A stretch of 11,080 nt of DNA from CAZSIA01 sp045126355 (GCA_045126355.1 JBGVOE010000011.1:1-11080), one strand, 5' to 3'; positions 1 through 6,480 are shown, numbered from the stretch's first letter. Numbers and translations: made by a program. The notes: generated by a model not told the origin, from the sequence alone.

Positions 1-198
1 TCATCATCTATTCGTTTTGGTGCAACTGAGTCAGCTGCTCTTAATTCTGGTTTATCAAGTATTATTGTTACTTTAACATTTAAAGCCTCTGATGGTACTG
101 CAAATTTTACAAATGTTTATTTTGCAGTTAATTCTTCAGTAGAACTTGTAGCTGGTAAGGGAAAAGAATTTGCACTAAATTTGACTATTAAAGAATAA
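1..198 (+). CDS. C-terminal fragment of a Ser/Thr-rich, probably exported protein
   Basis: Frame 1 is open from the first base to a TAA at 196-198, giving 65 residues; the start lies outside the window. The visible part is rich in Ser, Thr, Ala and Asn, alternates polar and hydrophobic residues as beta strands do, and ends in LNLTIKE. It has no Cys, no LPXTG motif and no C-terminal membrane segment. Such composition is common in secreted or surface beta-sandwich proteins. A SipW-type signal peptidase gene lies about 3 kb downstream on the same strand, so a TasA/CalY-like or other SipW-dependent substrate is possible. That link is inference from context; I do not recognise the family from this fragment. 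Codon choice matches the neighbouring genes. Confidence 0.7.
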   Translation, partial: SSSIRFGATESAALNSGLSSIIVTLTFKASDGTANFTNVYFAVNSSVELVAGKGKEFALNLTIKE

Positions 199-232
199 TT
201 ATTATTTCCGTCTTAATTATTGAATGGTTTTA

Positions 233-257
233 AAGAAGGTAACAATGTTACCTTCTT
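233..257. terminator. Perfect 11-bp inverted repeat with 3-nt loop after the exported-protein gene
   Basis: AAGAAGGTAAC at 233-243 pairs perfectly with GTTACCTTCTT at 247-257 around the loop AAT. It begins 35 nt after the stop codon of the upstream gene, where a terminator is expected. However, the right arm is followed by AAATACC rather than a T run, so intrinsic termination would be weak. A protein-binding palindrome is an alternative. Confidence 0.5.
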
Positions 258-268
258 AAATACCAAAA

Positions 269-320
269 TTCTTACTTTTTAAAATACATTTCTTATAAAG
301 TATATTTTAAAACGTAAGAA
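269..320. promoter_or_regulatory. Long imperfect dyad just upstream of the ATPase ribosome binding site
   Basis: Positions 269-286 pair with 303-320 at 17 of 18 positions; the one mismatch is T276/C313. The arms open with TTCTTAC and close with GTAAGAA, and the core is TTTTAAAATA. The 16-nt loop can pair partly further inward. The dyad ends 3 nt before the SD AAAGGAG (323-329) and 15 nt before the ATG at 336. It could be an operator for the downstream operon or a leader hairpin close to the ribosome binding site. No convincing sigma-A promoter was found here; TATAAA or TATATT in the loop and right arm could be a -10, but no good -35 goes with them. Confidence 0.5.
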
Positions 321-335
321 AGAAAGGAGAAATTT

Positions 336-1871
336 ATGGTTTGGGATTTTATTTTAGAGTTTTTTAAAGTCTTTGTTGAAGGGGTAATAAGTATTTTTTA
401 CACGAAAAACAATTCTAACAATATGGGAGGTGTTTTTGGAGGAATAATAGAAATATTTAATATAAATGAATATATTAAGTTATTTACTGATTTTAATGCT
501 ACTAACCCTAGTGTTTTAGATTGGATTTTATTTATCTTTGGTATAATTTTAGTTCTTACTGTTTTGATAGGTCTTATTTTTATAACTATATTGTTAATTA
601 AAAAGATACTAAATAGAATTTTTTCTAAAGAAACTAATCAAGATTTAATAGATGAAATAGCTAGACTAAGAAGTGATCTTAAGAGAAGCCAAAAGGAAAA
701 AGAAAGGTTATTAAAATATAGGAGTATAGGGAAAGAAAAGTTATTAGGAATAATAGATGAAGAAGATAAAGAAAATCATATTAATAAAGATTGTAGATTT
801 TATAAACTGATTAAAATTGATGAAAAATATAAAAACTATAATACAGTTTCAATTGATATTGAATATTCATTAGAAAATATTTGTAATGATTTCAGATTAT
901 TTGCGGCTAAAGAGTTAAATTTATACTATGATTTAAAAACCGTTAGACTATTTTTTTCAGCATTTTCTGTTAGTAGAATTATTGTTTTACAAGGTATATC
1001 TGGAACAGGTAAAACATCCTTACCTTATGGGGTTGGCAAATGGTTAGGAAATGACGCGACGGTTGTCTCTGTTCAACCGTTTTGGCGTGACCGTTCGGAA
1101 ATTTTTGGTTATTTTAATGAATTTACAAAAAAATATAATGAAACAGAACTTTTAAAACAAATGTATGAAGCGCGATATCGTAATGAATTATTTTTAACAA
1201 TTATTGATGAGGCTAATATTGCAAGAGTTGAATATTATTTTGCAGAAATGCTAAGTGTTTTAGAAATGCCAAGTGCGGAAGATTGGGTTGTTGATATAAC
1301 TTCAAATAGTTGGGCCAATGATCCAAAACTTATAGAAGAAGGTAGATTTAAATTACCTATTAATATGTGGTATGTCCTAACTATCAATAATGATGATTCA
1401 ACATTTGCTTTATCAGATAAAGTATACGATCGTGCCATACCAATAAGTATAAATAAAAAAGCTATGGCATTTGATGTAGGTGATAAAGAATATCGTAAGA
1501 ATTTAAATATCACATATGATTATTTAGAAAAATTATTTGTTAAAGCAAGAAATGATTATAAAGTAAAAGATGAAAATTTAAAATTATTAAATGCTTTAAG
1601 TGATTATCTAATTAAGCATTTTAATCTATCATTTGGTAATAGAATTATAAAACAAATAGTAGAGTTTGTTCCTGTTTTTGTGGCATGTGGTGGCGATGAA
1701 CTTGATGCATTAGATTATTTTTTAGCTAATAAAATATTAAGAAAATTAGAGTCTTATAACTTAGCTTATATTCGTAATGAAATAGAAGGATTAATTACAT
1801 ATTTGAGTAAGCTTTTCGGCAAAACACATATGAAGGAAAGTAAAGAGTATTTAAATAAATTGAAAAAATAA
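336..1871 (+). CDS. Membrane-anchored McrB-like AAA+ ATPase
   Basis: A 511-residue protein. It starts with a hydrophobic N-terminal stretch (about 1-22) and a clear transmembrane helix (about 62-92), followed by a charged coiled-coil-like segment (about 97-130). The AAA+ core covers about 200-375. Walker A is GISGTGKTS (220-228, Lys226), Walker B is LTIIDEAN (287-294, Asp291/Glu292), the sensor-1 region is TINNDDS (349-355) and a DRA follows with candidate arginine finger Arg366. The run INNDDS...ALSDKVYDR sits where McrB-type motors carry NTADRS...LRRR, and the VQPFW element after Walker A also fits that clade. ATP-driven remodelling at the membrane is inferred; the substrate is unknown. SD AAAGGAG at 323-329 supports the ATG. 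The next gene begins 16 nt later and encodes a DUF2357 protein, the usual partner of such ATPases. A MoxR-type chaperone is the alternative. ATPase assignment is firm; role is not. Confidence 0.85.
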   Translation: MVWDFILEFFKVFVEGVISIFYTKNNSNNMGGVFGGIIEIFNINEYIKLFTDFNATNPSVLDWILFIFGIILVLTVLIGLIFITILLIKKILNRIFSKETNQDLIDEIARLRSDLKRSQKEKERLLKYRSIGKEKLLGIIDEEDKENHINKDCRFYKLIKIDEKYKNYNTVSIDIEYSLENICNDFRLFAAKELNLYYDLKTVRLFFSAFSVSRIIVLQGISGTGKTSLPYGVGKWLGNDATVVSVQPFWRDRSEIFGYFNEFTKKYNETELLKQMYEARYRNELFLTIIDEANIARVEYYFAEMLSVLEMPSAEDWVVDITSNSWANDPKLIEEGRFKLPINMWYVLTINNDDSTFALSDKVYDRAIPISINKKAMAFDVGDKEYRKNLNITYDYLEKLFVKARNDYKVKDENLKLLNALSDYLIKHFNLSFGNRIIKQIVEFVPVFVACGGDELDALDYFLANKILRKLESYNLAYIRNEIEGLITYLSKLFGKTHMKESKEYLNKLKK

Positions 1872-1887
1872 TTGGAGGGATTAATAA

Positions 1888-3216
1888 ATGGAATATTTAT
1901 CAATATTTTTTAAAAAGATAAATGAAATATTAGGCTATGACCCCTTATTTCGATATCTTACTAACACTATTAATAGTGGAGATAATGAAGTAAAAATAGT
2001 ACAAAAGGAGGTCAAAGTAGATATAGATAAAAAATGGATTGAAATAATTGAAGAGGTCTTACCTTATTTAGATCAATTAATAAGAAATCCTAAAGAATTT
2101 ATTGATTATGAAGAAGAATTAGTTGATATTTCTAATGCGAAAAAAGTAGGAAAGGAAAATGTGAAATTTTTAGCAACACATTCTGATTTAGTTTATGATG
2201 TTTTAGATGATGTAGTTATACCTAGTAAAGTTTTAAATGAATTAAAAGAAGATACTTATGAAATTTATGAAAATCGATTTTTATATACATTATTAGTTAA
2301 ATTAAAAGATTTTGTCGAAAGTAAATATACTAAAATTAAACTAGCAGTATCAAAAAAAGCGCAAAGTGAATTTGTAATGAATAGTGATTATGCTTATAAA
2401 GATTTACAACTTGTAGTTAATTTTAATACTATAATAGATGATAGGTTAAATAATGAGAATAAAGAAGAAGTATCAGAACTTAGGCAAATTGATCATATTT
2501 ATTCGATAATTGAAGATTATATGGCAAGTGAGTTTGCGGTAAAAATGACTAACACTAAATTGATTGATGAACCAATTTTGTATACAAACATCTTAAAAAC
2601 AGAAGTTAATTATATCTACGCTTTAAAACTATGGGATTTTATTAGTGAATATGATAGTGATGGTTTTAAAATAGAATATGTAGAAAGCTATACAAATTTA
2701 GATGATAAAGCTGTGACTGAATTTAAAAACTTATTATTTTTTAATCAATTATTTATTCAAAAATACTTATTAGATAATAAAACATTTGATTTTGAAAGTG
2801 TAATGGAATGTAATTCTAAAGACTTGATTTTTGAAGAAGAGTTAAATAAGGATATGATTTGTGTTGTTCCACTTGATATTTATATGTATAAAGTAAATAT
2901 CGAACTAAGAAGAATGGAAGAAAAGTTTGAACTGTTATCTTTAGAACATAAAATGAAATTAAGTGAGGGAGAAAATAGTCAATCGTTAAGTTTAATGGAT
3001 GCTATTAATATTAGTAATAAATATAATGAAATTGATAAAAAATATGTTTATAATGTTTTAGAATTAATTGATAATTTAAAACCTGAAGAATATGAAAGGT
3101 ATTCATTAAATGAAGTTAAAGATGAATATTTAAAAAGAGTGAAATCATTATTGTTAGCTTCTCATAAAAGGATAATTGAAAAAGTTTTGTTTACTGATGT
3201 TAAAAAGGATTGTTAA
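1888..3216 (+). CDS. DUF2357 (McrC N-terminal-like) protein lacking a recognisable nuclease domain
   Basis: A 442-residue, mostly helical, acidic protein without signal peptide or membrane segment. The best landmarks are THSDLVYDVLDD (97-108), VIPSKVLNELKEDTYEIYENRF (110-131) and EPILYTNILKTEVNYIYALKLW (228-249). These resemble DUF2357, where a conserved YENRF and a P-x-L...Y...LW block occur. Family members usually continue into a PD-(D/E)XK nuclease domain (DUF524/PDDEXK_7). Here the remaining 190 residues are charged helices and I see no D...ExK motif, so the protein is probably not a nuclease. In McrBC-like pairs the DUF2357 partner binds the AAA+ ring and controls its activity, which fits the adjacent ATPase gene. 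SD GGAGGG (1874-1879) supports the ATG at 1888. The 3' end overlaps the signal peptidase gene by 41 nt, indicating one operon. Confidence 0.75.
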   Translation: MEYLSIFFKKINEILGYDPLFRYLTNTINSGDNEVKIVQKEVKVDIDKKWIEIIEEVLPYLDQLIRNPKEFIDYEEELVDISNAKKVGKENVKFLATHSDLVYDVLDDVVIPSKVLNELKEDTYEIYENRFLYTLLVKLKDFVESKYTKIKLAVSKKAQSEFVMNSDYAYKDLQLVVNFNTIIDDRLNNENKEEVSELRQIDHIYSIIEDYMASEFAVKMTNTKLIDEPILYTNILKTEVNYIYALKLWDFISEYDSDGFKIEYVESYTNLDDKAVTEFKNLLFFNQLFIQKYLLDNKTFDFESVMECNSKDLIFEEELNKDMICVVPLDIYMYKVNIELRRMEEKFELLSLEHKMKLSEGENSQSLSLMDAINISNKYNEIDKKYVYNVLELIDNLKPEEYERYSLNEVKDEYLKRVKSLLLASHKRIIEKVLFTDVKKDC

Positions 3217-3823
3217 TTATTTAAATTTTATTATTATTTTTATTCTTTTTTTAACAGCTATATATGTATTTATATTTAGTATTAATAACAAAGATGTTAG
3301 TTTATTTGGATATAAATTTTATATTATAAAAACAAATTCTATGGCACCAACATTAAATGTTAATGATGTAATAATATCAAAAGAAGCAGATTATGAAAAA
3401 TTAGATAAAAATACTATTATTACATTTGATTTTAATACTGAATTAAATATGCCAAATACTCACCGTATTGTTGGTTATTATTATAAATTTATTGATAATG
3501 ATACGGTAAAATATGACAGCACATTTGACTATGATACTGTTGAATTATTCGAAGAAGAAAATCCTAGTTTTAAGGTGGTAGGTTATAGAACTAAAGGTGA
3601 TAATCTAGATTGTGATATTGATTTAGAACCGGTATTATTTGAATCTATAAAGGGTGTTTATATAAAAAAATCAAATTTTCTATCAATTATACTTAGTGTA
3701 ATCACGAATTTTTATGGATTTTTATTATTTATATTTATTCCTTTAGTATCACTTTTAATTTTACAAATTATATCGATTTTAAAAATGTTAGATAAAAGAA
3801 AAGGGGTTGTTATGAAACAATGA
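3176..3823 (+). CDS. sipW: SipW/ER-type signal peptidase I
   Basis: A 215-residue integral membrane protease of family S26B. An N-terminal transmembrane helix (about 15-36) is followed by an extracytoplasmic catalytic domain and one or two C-terminal transmembrane helices (about 166-203). The catalytic Ser is in NSMAPTL (Ser55), the His that replaces the usual bacterial Lys is in THRIVGY (His96), and TKGDNLDCD holds the acidic residue (Asp142). This Ser-His-Asp type is the SipW/archaeal/ER class, which in Bacillus processes TasA-family matrix proteins. The frame opens at a TTG (3176) inside the end of the DUF2357 gene, behind AAAGGA (3167-3172) with only 3 nt spacing; an ATG at 3197 is the other candidate but has no SD and would leave a shorter cytoplasmic tail. 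It ends in TGA inside a terminator hairpin. The overlap suggests translational coupling. Substrates probably include envelope proteins such as the upstream partial gene product (inference). Confidence 0.88.
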   Translation: MKKFCLLMLKRIVNYLNFIIIFILFLTAIYVFIFSINNKDVSLFGYKFYIIKTNSMAPTLNVNDVIISKEADYEKLDKNTIITFDFNTELNMPNTHRIVGYYYKFIDNDTVKYDSTFDYDTVELFEEENPSFKVVGYRTKGDNLDCDIDLEPVLFESIKGVYIKKSNFLSIILSVITNFYGFLLFIFIPLVSLLILQIISILKMLDKRKGVVMKQ

Positions 3824-3843
3824 AAGTTTCTTAACAACTCCTT
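3801..3843. terminator. Bidirectional terminator between convergent sipW and xre genes
   Basis: AAGGGGTTGTTA (3801-3812) pairs with TAACAACTCCTT (3832-3843) over 12 bp with one G-T wobble. After a T-T mismatch, an inner GAAAC/GTTTC stem (3814-3818 with 3826-3830) closes a 7-nt loop. A T-rich run (CTTTTTC) follows on the plus side and an A-rich run (GATAAAAGAA) precedes, so it can terminate on both strands. The sipW stop codon TGA (3821-3823) lies in the loop and the stop codon of the opposing gene (3831-3833) lies at the base of the inner stem. Confidence 0.85.
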
Positions 3844-4412
3844 CTTTTTCTAAAGAACCACAATATTGTTAACAACTGTAGTGGTGCGGCAATTATAAAT
3901 AATAACGCAACATTATTAACCCAATTTAAAGTAATACAGATTGAAAGTGGAATAGTGTAGTATAAACCACTTATACTAAAGAAAAGTAACCATTTGTATT
4001 TCCATATATTAGAGAAAATTATTGATATTATTAAAGATACAGGTATTGCATAAATAAATAATAACCATGCTTTTTCAATGTTAAATATATTTAAAAATAC
4101 AAAAGTTGCAACTGCAATCAACCATGTTAAGCCAATCGAAAGTGCTAGGATAACTCCTTTATTAAATTTACTTTTTGGTTTAATTGTATTAGTTTTTTCA
4201 CTTACTAAATCATTTAAAGTTATTCCAAACATTGAAGCAATCACCTGCAACATGTAAACGTCTGGTAGACTTTCTCCCCTTTCCCACTTGCTAACTGCTT
4301 TATCGGAATAATTTAATTTAATAGCTAGTTCTAATTGCGTTAGGCCATTAGCTTTACGAAATTTTGTAATATTTCTAGCTACTATTTGTTTAAATTCATT
4401 TTCATTTATCAT
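3831..4412 (-). CDS. Membrane-bound XRE-family transcriptional regulator
   Basis: A 193-residue protein with an N-terminal Cro/C1-type helix-turn-helix (about 9-70). It is recognisable from ITKFRKANGLTQLELAIKL and YSDKAVSKWERGESLPD, the typical second and recognition helices. A short linker and four predicted transmembrane helices follow (about 86-108, 114-134, 139-161, 166-187), ending RKRRSC. Such regulators may sense the membrane or an integral partner while bound to DNA; the signal is unknown. ATG at 4412 is chosen over an in-frame GTG at 4418, because a TATAAT ends at 4419 and would place the transcript start at or very near the ATG; no SD precedes either codon. The gene is convergent to sipW and divergent from mscL, and could control either neighbour or itself. 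DNA-binding assignment is secure, targets are not. Confidence 0.87.
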   Translation of the reverse strand: MINENEFKQIVARNITKFRKANGLTQLELAIKLNYSDKAVSKWERGESLPDVYMLQVIASMFGITLNDLVSEKTNTIKPKSKFNKGVILALSIGLTWLIAVATFVFLNIFNIEKAWLLFIYAIPVSLIISIIFSNIWKYKWLLFFSISGLYYTIPLSICITLNWVNNVALLFIIAAPLQLLTILWFFRKRRSC

Positions 4413-4418
4413 AGCCAC

Positions 4419-4447
4419 ATTATAACATAAATCGCAAAAAAAACCAA
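4419..4447 (-). promoter_or_regulatory. Sigma-A promoter of the xre gene, apparently leaderless
   Basis: On the minus strand TATAAT (4424-4419) is a perfect -10, with a weaker -35 TTGGTT (4447-4442) at 17 bp spacing. A start point 6-7 nt after the -10 falls at the ATG at 4412, which would give a leaderless mRNA; this agrees with the absence of an SD. Confidence 0.6.
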
Positions 4448-4467
4448 TATATGATAGTTTTCATTTT

Positions 4468-4474
4468 TTCGACA
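4468..4474 (-). promoter_or_regulatory. Putative Spo0A box in the xre/mscL intergenic region
   Basis: The minus strand reads TTTTGTCGAAAAAA, containing an exact TGTCGAA 0A box. It lies 20 bp upstream of the xre -35 and 27 bp upstream of the mscL -35, so it could act on either promoter. Assignment rests on the consensus alone; spo0A itself is not in the window. Confidence 0.4.
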
Positions 4475-4501
4475 AAATATTTAAATATCTATTTTACTAA
4501 A

Positions 4502-4530
4502 TTGACAAATGACTTCATTATATCTATAAT
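4502..4530 (+). promoter_or_regulatory. Consensus sigma-A promoter of mscL
   Basis: TTGACA (4502-4507) and TATAAT (4525-4530) both match consensus exactly, with the optimal 17-bp spacer. Transcription should begin near 4537, just before AGGAG (4542-4546) and the ATG at 4558. This is the strongest promoter in the window and suggests high vegetative expression. Confidence 0.92.
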
Positions 4531-4557
4531 GAATATATAGTAGGAGTTGAAGATGAT

Positions 4558-5085
4558 ATGAAAAAATTATTTAAAGAATTTGCAGCATTTATTAACAAAG
4601 GAAATGCATTAGCGTTAGCTATTGGGGTTATTATTGGGGGTGCTTTCACAGCAATTGTATCAACAATAAACACAAAGATTATTTCACCTGTTATTGGTTA
4701 TTTATTAGGTGGTTATAATTTAGCTGAATCAGAATCATTAAAAACAGTGTTAAAACCAGAAGTGTTAAACGAAGCTGGTGAAGTCATTAGTGCAGAAAAT
4801 GCAATTTATTGGGGTGCATTAATTCAAGCAGTTATCGACTTCTTATTAACAGCTATTATTTTATTCTTGATTTTTAAAATTGTTACATTTGCTATAGAAT
4901 CAGCAAAGAAAAGTGCTGAAAAATTAGAAGAAAAAATGAAAGAATTAATTCACAAGGAAACTGAAACTGAAGAAGTAGTTGTTGAAGAACCAGTAGTTGT
5001 TGAAGAAGTTAAACCAAGTGAAGAAGTTTTACTTTTAACTGAAATACGCGATCTATTAAGCAAACGCAATAATACAGAAGAATAA
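4558..5085 (+). CDS. mscL: Large-conductance mechanosensitive channel MscL with acidic C-terminal insertion
   Basis: A 175-residue protein; MscL is usually about 130-150. It opens as a non-selective pore when membrane tension rises and protects cells from hypo-osmotic shock. The N-terminal amphipathic helix and TM1 are clear: MKKLFKEFAAFINKGNALAL then AIGVIIGGAFTAIVSTI, with the family's signature Gly/Ala packing. An extracellular loop (about 53-83) and TM2 (about 85-112) follow, then the charged cytoplasmic helix SAKKSAEKLEEKMKEL. Between this and the terminal bundle helix LLLTEIRDLLSK (about 158-169) lies a Glu/Val-rich stretch (about 135-155, EEVVVEEPVVVEEV) not present in the Escherichia coli protein. 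It is expressed alone from a consensus promoter and ends at a hairpin terminator. An upstream ATG at 4553 is followed at once by TGA, so 4558 is the start. Identity is secure. Confidence 0.95.
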   Translation: MKKLFKEFAAFINKGNALALAIGVIIGGAFTAIVSTINTKIISPVIGYLLGGYNLAESESLKTVLKPEVLNEAGEVISAENAIYWGALIQAVIDFLLTAIILFLIFKIVTFAIESAKKSAEKLEEKMKELIHKETETEEVVVEEPVVVEEVKPSEEVLLLTEIRDLLSKRNNTEE

Positions 5086-5091
5086 AATTTT

Positions 5092-5114
5092 AGGTCACTT
5101 TTTTAAAGTGGCCT
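5092..5114 (+). terminator. Intrinsic terminator after mscL
   Basis: AGGTCACTTT (5092-5101) pairs with AAAGTGGCCT (5105-5114) over 10 bp with one T-G wobble and a TTT loop. TTTAATTT follows. It begins 6 nt after the mscL stop and ends 19 nt before the methyltransferase start, so some readthrough into that gene is plausible. Confidence 0.75.
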
Positions 5115-5133
5115 TTAATTTACGGGTGAGTTT

Positions 5134-6447
5134 ATGTTAAATGAAGAGTTTTTAAAAAGAATGAAAGAATATTTAAAAGATGAATATGATTCATTTTTAG
5201 CTAGTTATAATGATAATAATATTAGAGCTTTTTCTATTAATAAAAAAGTTATTTCAAACGAGCTATTTGAATCTATTTTTGATCTTAAAATAAAGAAAAT
5301 ACCTTATTTAGATAATGGATATTATTTGTTGGATGAAAATATAAAAATGGGATTTCATCCACTGCATCACGCTGGCGCTTTTTATATGCAAGACCCATCT
5401 GCGATGTGCGTGTGCGAATCAATTGATTTTCCATCTGATTTACTAGTTTTAGATTTATGTGCCGCTCCAGGTGGAAAAAGTATCCAATTAGCTCAAAAAC
5501 TTTCTAATGGTATATTAATTTCTAATGAAATTGATAAAGATAGAGTAAAAGCACTATATTCAAATATCGAACGAATGGGACTTAATAATGTAGTTGTAAC
5601 AAATAATGCACCTGTTGATTTTTTAAAGAGTTTTAAAAATAGTTTTGATATGATCTTAATTGATGCTCCCTGTAGTGGTGAAGGGATGTTTAGAAAATAT
5701 CCTGAATCTCAAGGTTTATGGAGCTTAGAAAATGTTAGCGTCTGTCATAACCGTGATATCGAAATAGTTGATATTGCAAATCAATTATTAAAAAAAGATG
5801 GTATTTTAATCTATTCAACATGTACATTTGCTAAGGAAGAAAATGAAGATATTGTTTCTTATTTGATTGAAAAATATAATTACAGTCAAATTGATGTTAA
5901 AGATAATATCAAAAGTGTATTAAAAGAAGGTTTTATTCCTAAAACGTATCGTTTTTATCCCCATTTAGTTGACGGAGAGGGACAGTTTTTAGCAATTTTA
6001 CAAAAAACTGACGGCGAAATAAATAATTTAAAAGCTTATACAAAATTTAGTAAAAGTATTGAGTTTGATGAATTTTGTAAAAAGAATTTAAATGCAAAAT
6101 TAACAAATATTATTCAAAAGAAAGATGATTTATTTTACTGTAGTGCTCCTTTTGATTTAAGTAGTTTAAAAGTTTTAAATTATGGTGTTAAATTAGGAGA
6201 AATATACAATAAGCGATTTATTCCAAATCACAATTTTTTTAAAGCGTTCCCTTATTTATTCAATAGTTCGTTAAACGTTGATTATAAAGATGATATGGTT
6301 AGTAAATATTTAAGGGGCGAACAAATTTTTTCAAGTGTTTTAAATGGCTTTGGAGTTATAAAAATTAACAATATTACCCTAGGTGGGTATAAAGCTAGTA
6401 GTGGTAATTTAAATAATTATTATCCAAAAGGATTAAGAAATTTTTAA
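5134..6447 (+). CDS. rsmF: RsmF-type 16S rRNA (cytosine-C5) methyltransferase
   Basis: A 437-residue, full-length member of the NOL1/NOP2/Sun family, which transfers a methyl group from S-adenosylmethionine to C5 of cytosine in RNA. The SAM-binding motif is LDLCAAPGGKS (106-116). The catalytic cysteines are in DAPCSGEGMF (Cys180) and YSTCTF (Cys230). ENEDIV, which follows the second Cys, is also a family hallmark. The last 45 residues (YLRGEQIF ... GVIKINNITLGGYKASSG, ending NNYYPKGLRNF) match the PUA-like C-terminal domain of RsmF/YebU. The usual target is a 16S rRNA decoding-site cytosine (C1407 in Escherichia coli); RsmB is excluded by the C-terminal domain and by lack of an N-terminal NusB domain. 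GGGTGAG (5124-5130) is the SD. No separate promoter is evident between the mscL terminator and the start, so it may depend on readthrough. Confidence 0.93.
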   Translation: MLNEEFLKRMKEYLKDEYDSFLASYNDNNIRAFSINKKVISNELFESIFDLKIKKIPYLDNGYYLLDENIKMGFHPLHHAGAFYMQDPSAMCVCESIDFPSDLLVLDLCAAPGGKSIQLAQKLSNGILISNEIDKDRVKALYSNIERMGLNNVVVTNNAPVDFLKSFKNSFDMILIDAPCSGEGMFRKYPESQGLWSLENVSVCHNRDIEIVDIANQLLKKDGILIYSTCTFAKEENEDIVSYLIEKYNYSQIDVKDNIKSVLKEGFIPKTYRFYPHLVDGEGQFLAILQKTDGEINNLKAYTKFSKSIEFDEFCKKNLNAKLTNIIQKKDDLFYCSAPFDLSSLKVLNYGVKLGEIYNKRFIPNHNFFKAFPYLFNSSLNVDYKDDMVSKYLRGEQIFSSVLNGFGVIKINNITLGGYKASSGNLNNYYPKGLRNF

Positions 6448-6448
6448 T

Positions 6449-6480
6449 ATTGACATTATTCGACAAAATAATACTAAATA
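6449..6480 (+). promoter_or_regulatory. Kinase promoter with putative tandem Spo0A boxes
   Basis: TTGACA (6450-6455) is a perfect -35, followed after 16 bp by a poor -10 TACTAA (6472-6477). On the minus strand an exact 0A box TGTCGAA (6465-6459) and a degenerate copy TGTCAAT (6455-6449, 5 of 7) lie 10 bp apart, the helical-turn spacing seen for tandem Spo0A sites. The second copy overlaps the -35. A strong -35 with weak -10 and 0A sites at the -35 fits a Spo0A-controlled sigma-A promoter, but this is a motif-level guess. Confidence 0.45.

Noticed and set aside
1235..1513. Minus-strand open frame of 92 codons
   Set aside because: It lies inside the AAA+ gene, lacks an SD and encodes no recognisable domain; a shadow frame.
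2313..2319. TGTCGAA (Spo0A box core) on the plus strand
   Set aside because: It lies inside the DUF2357 coding sequence far from any promoter and is explained by the codons for F-V-E; treated as chance.
3821..3823. TGA read as Trp (Mycoplasma-type code)
   Set aside because: Tryptophans checked in conserved genes use TGG and no conserved frame contains an internal TGA; this TGA sits at the natural end of sipW inside the terminator.
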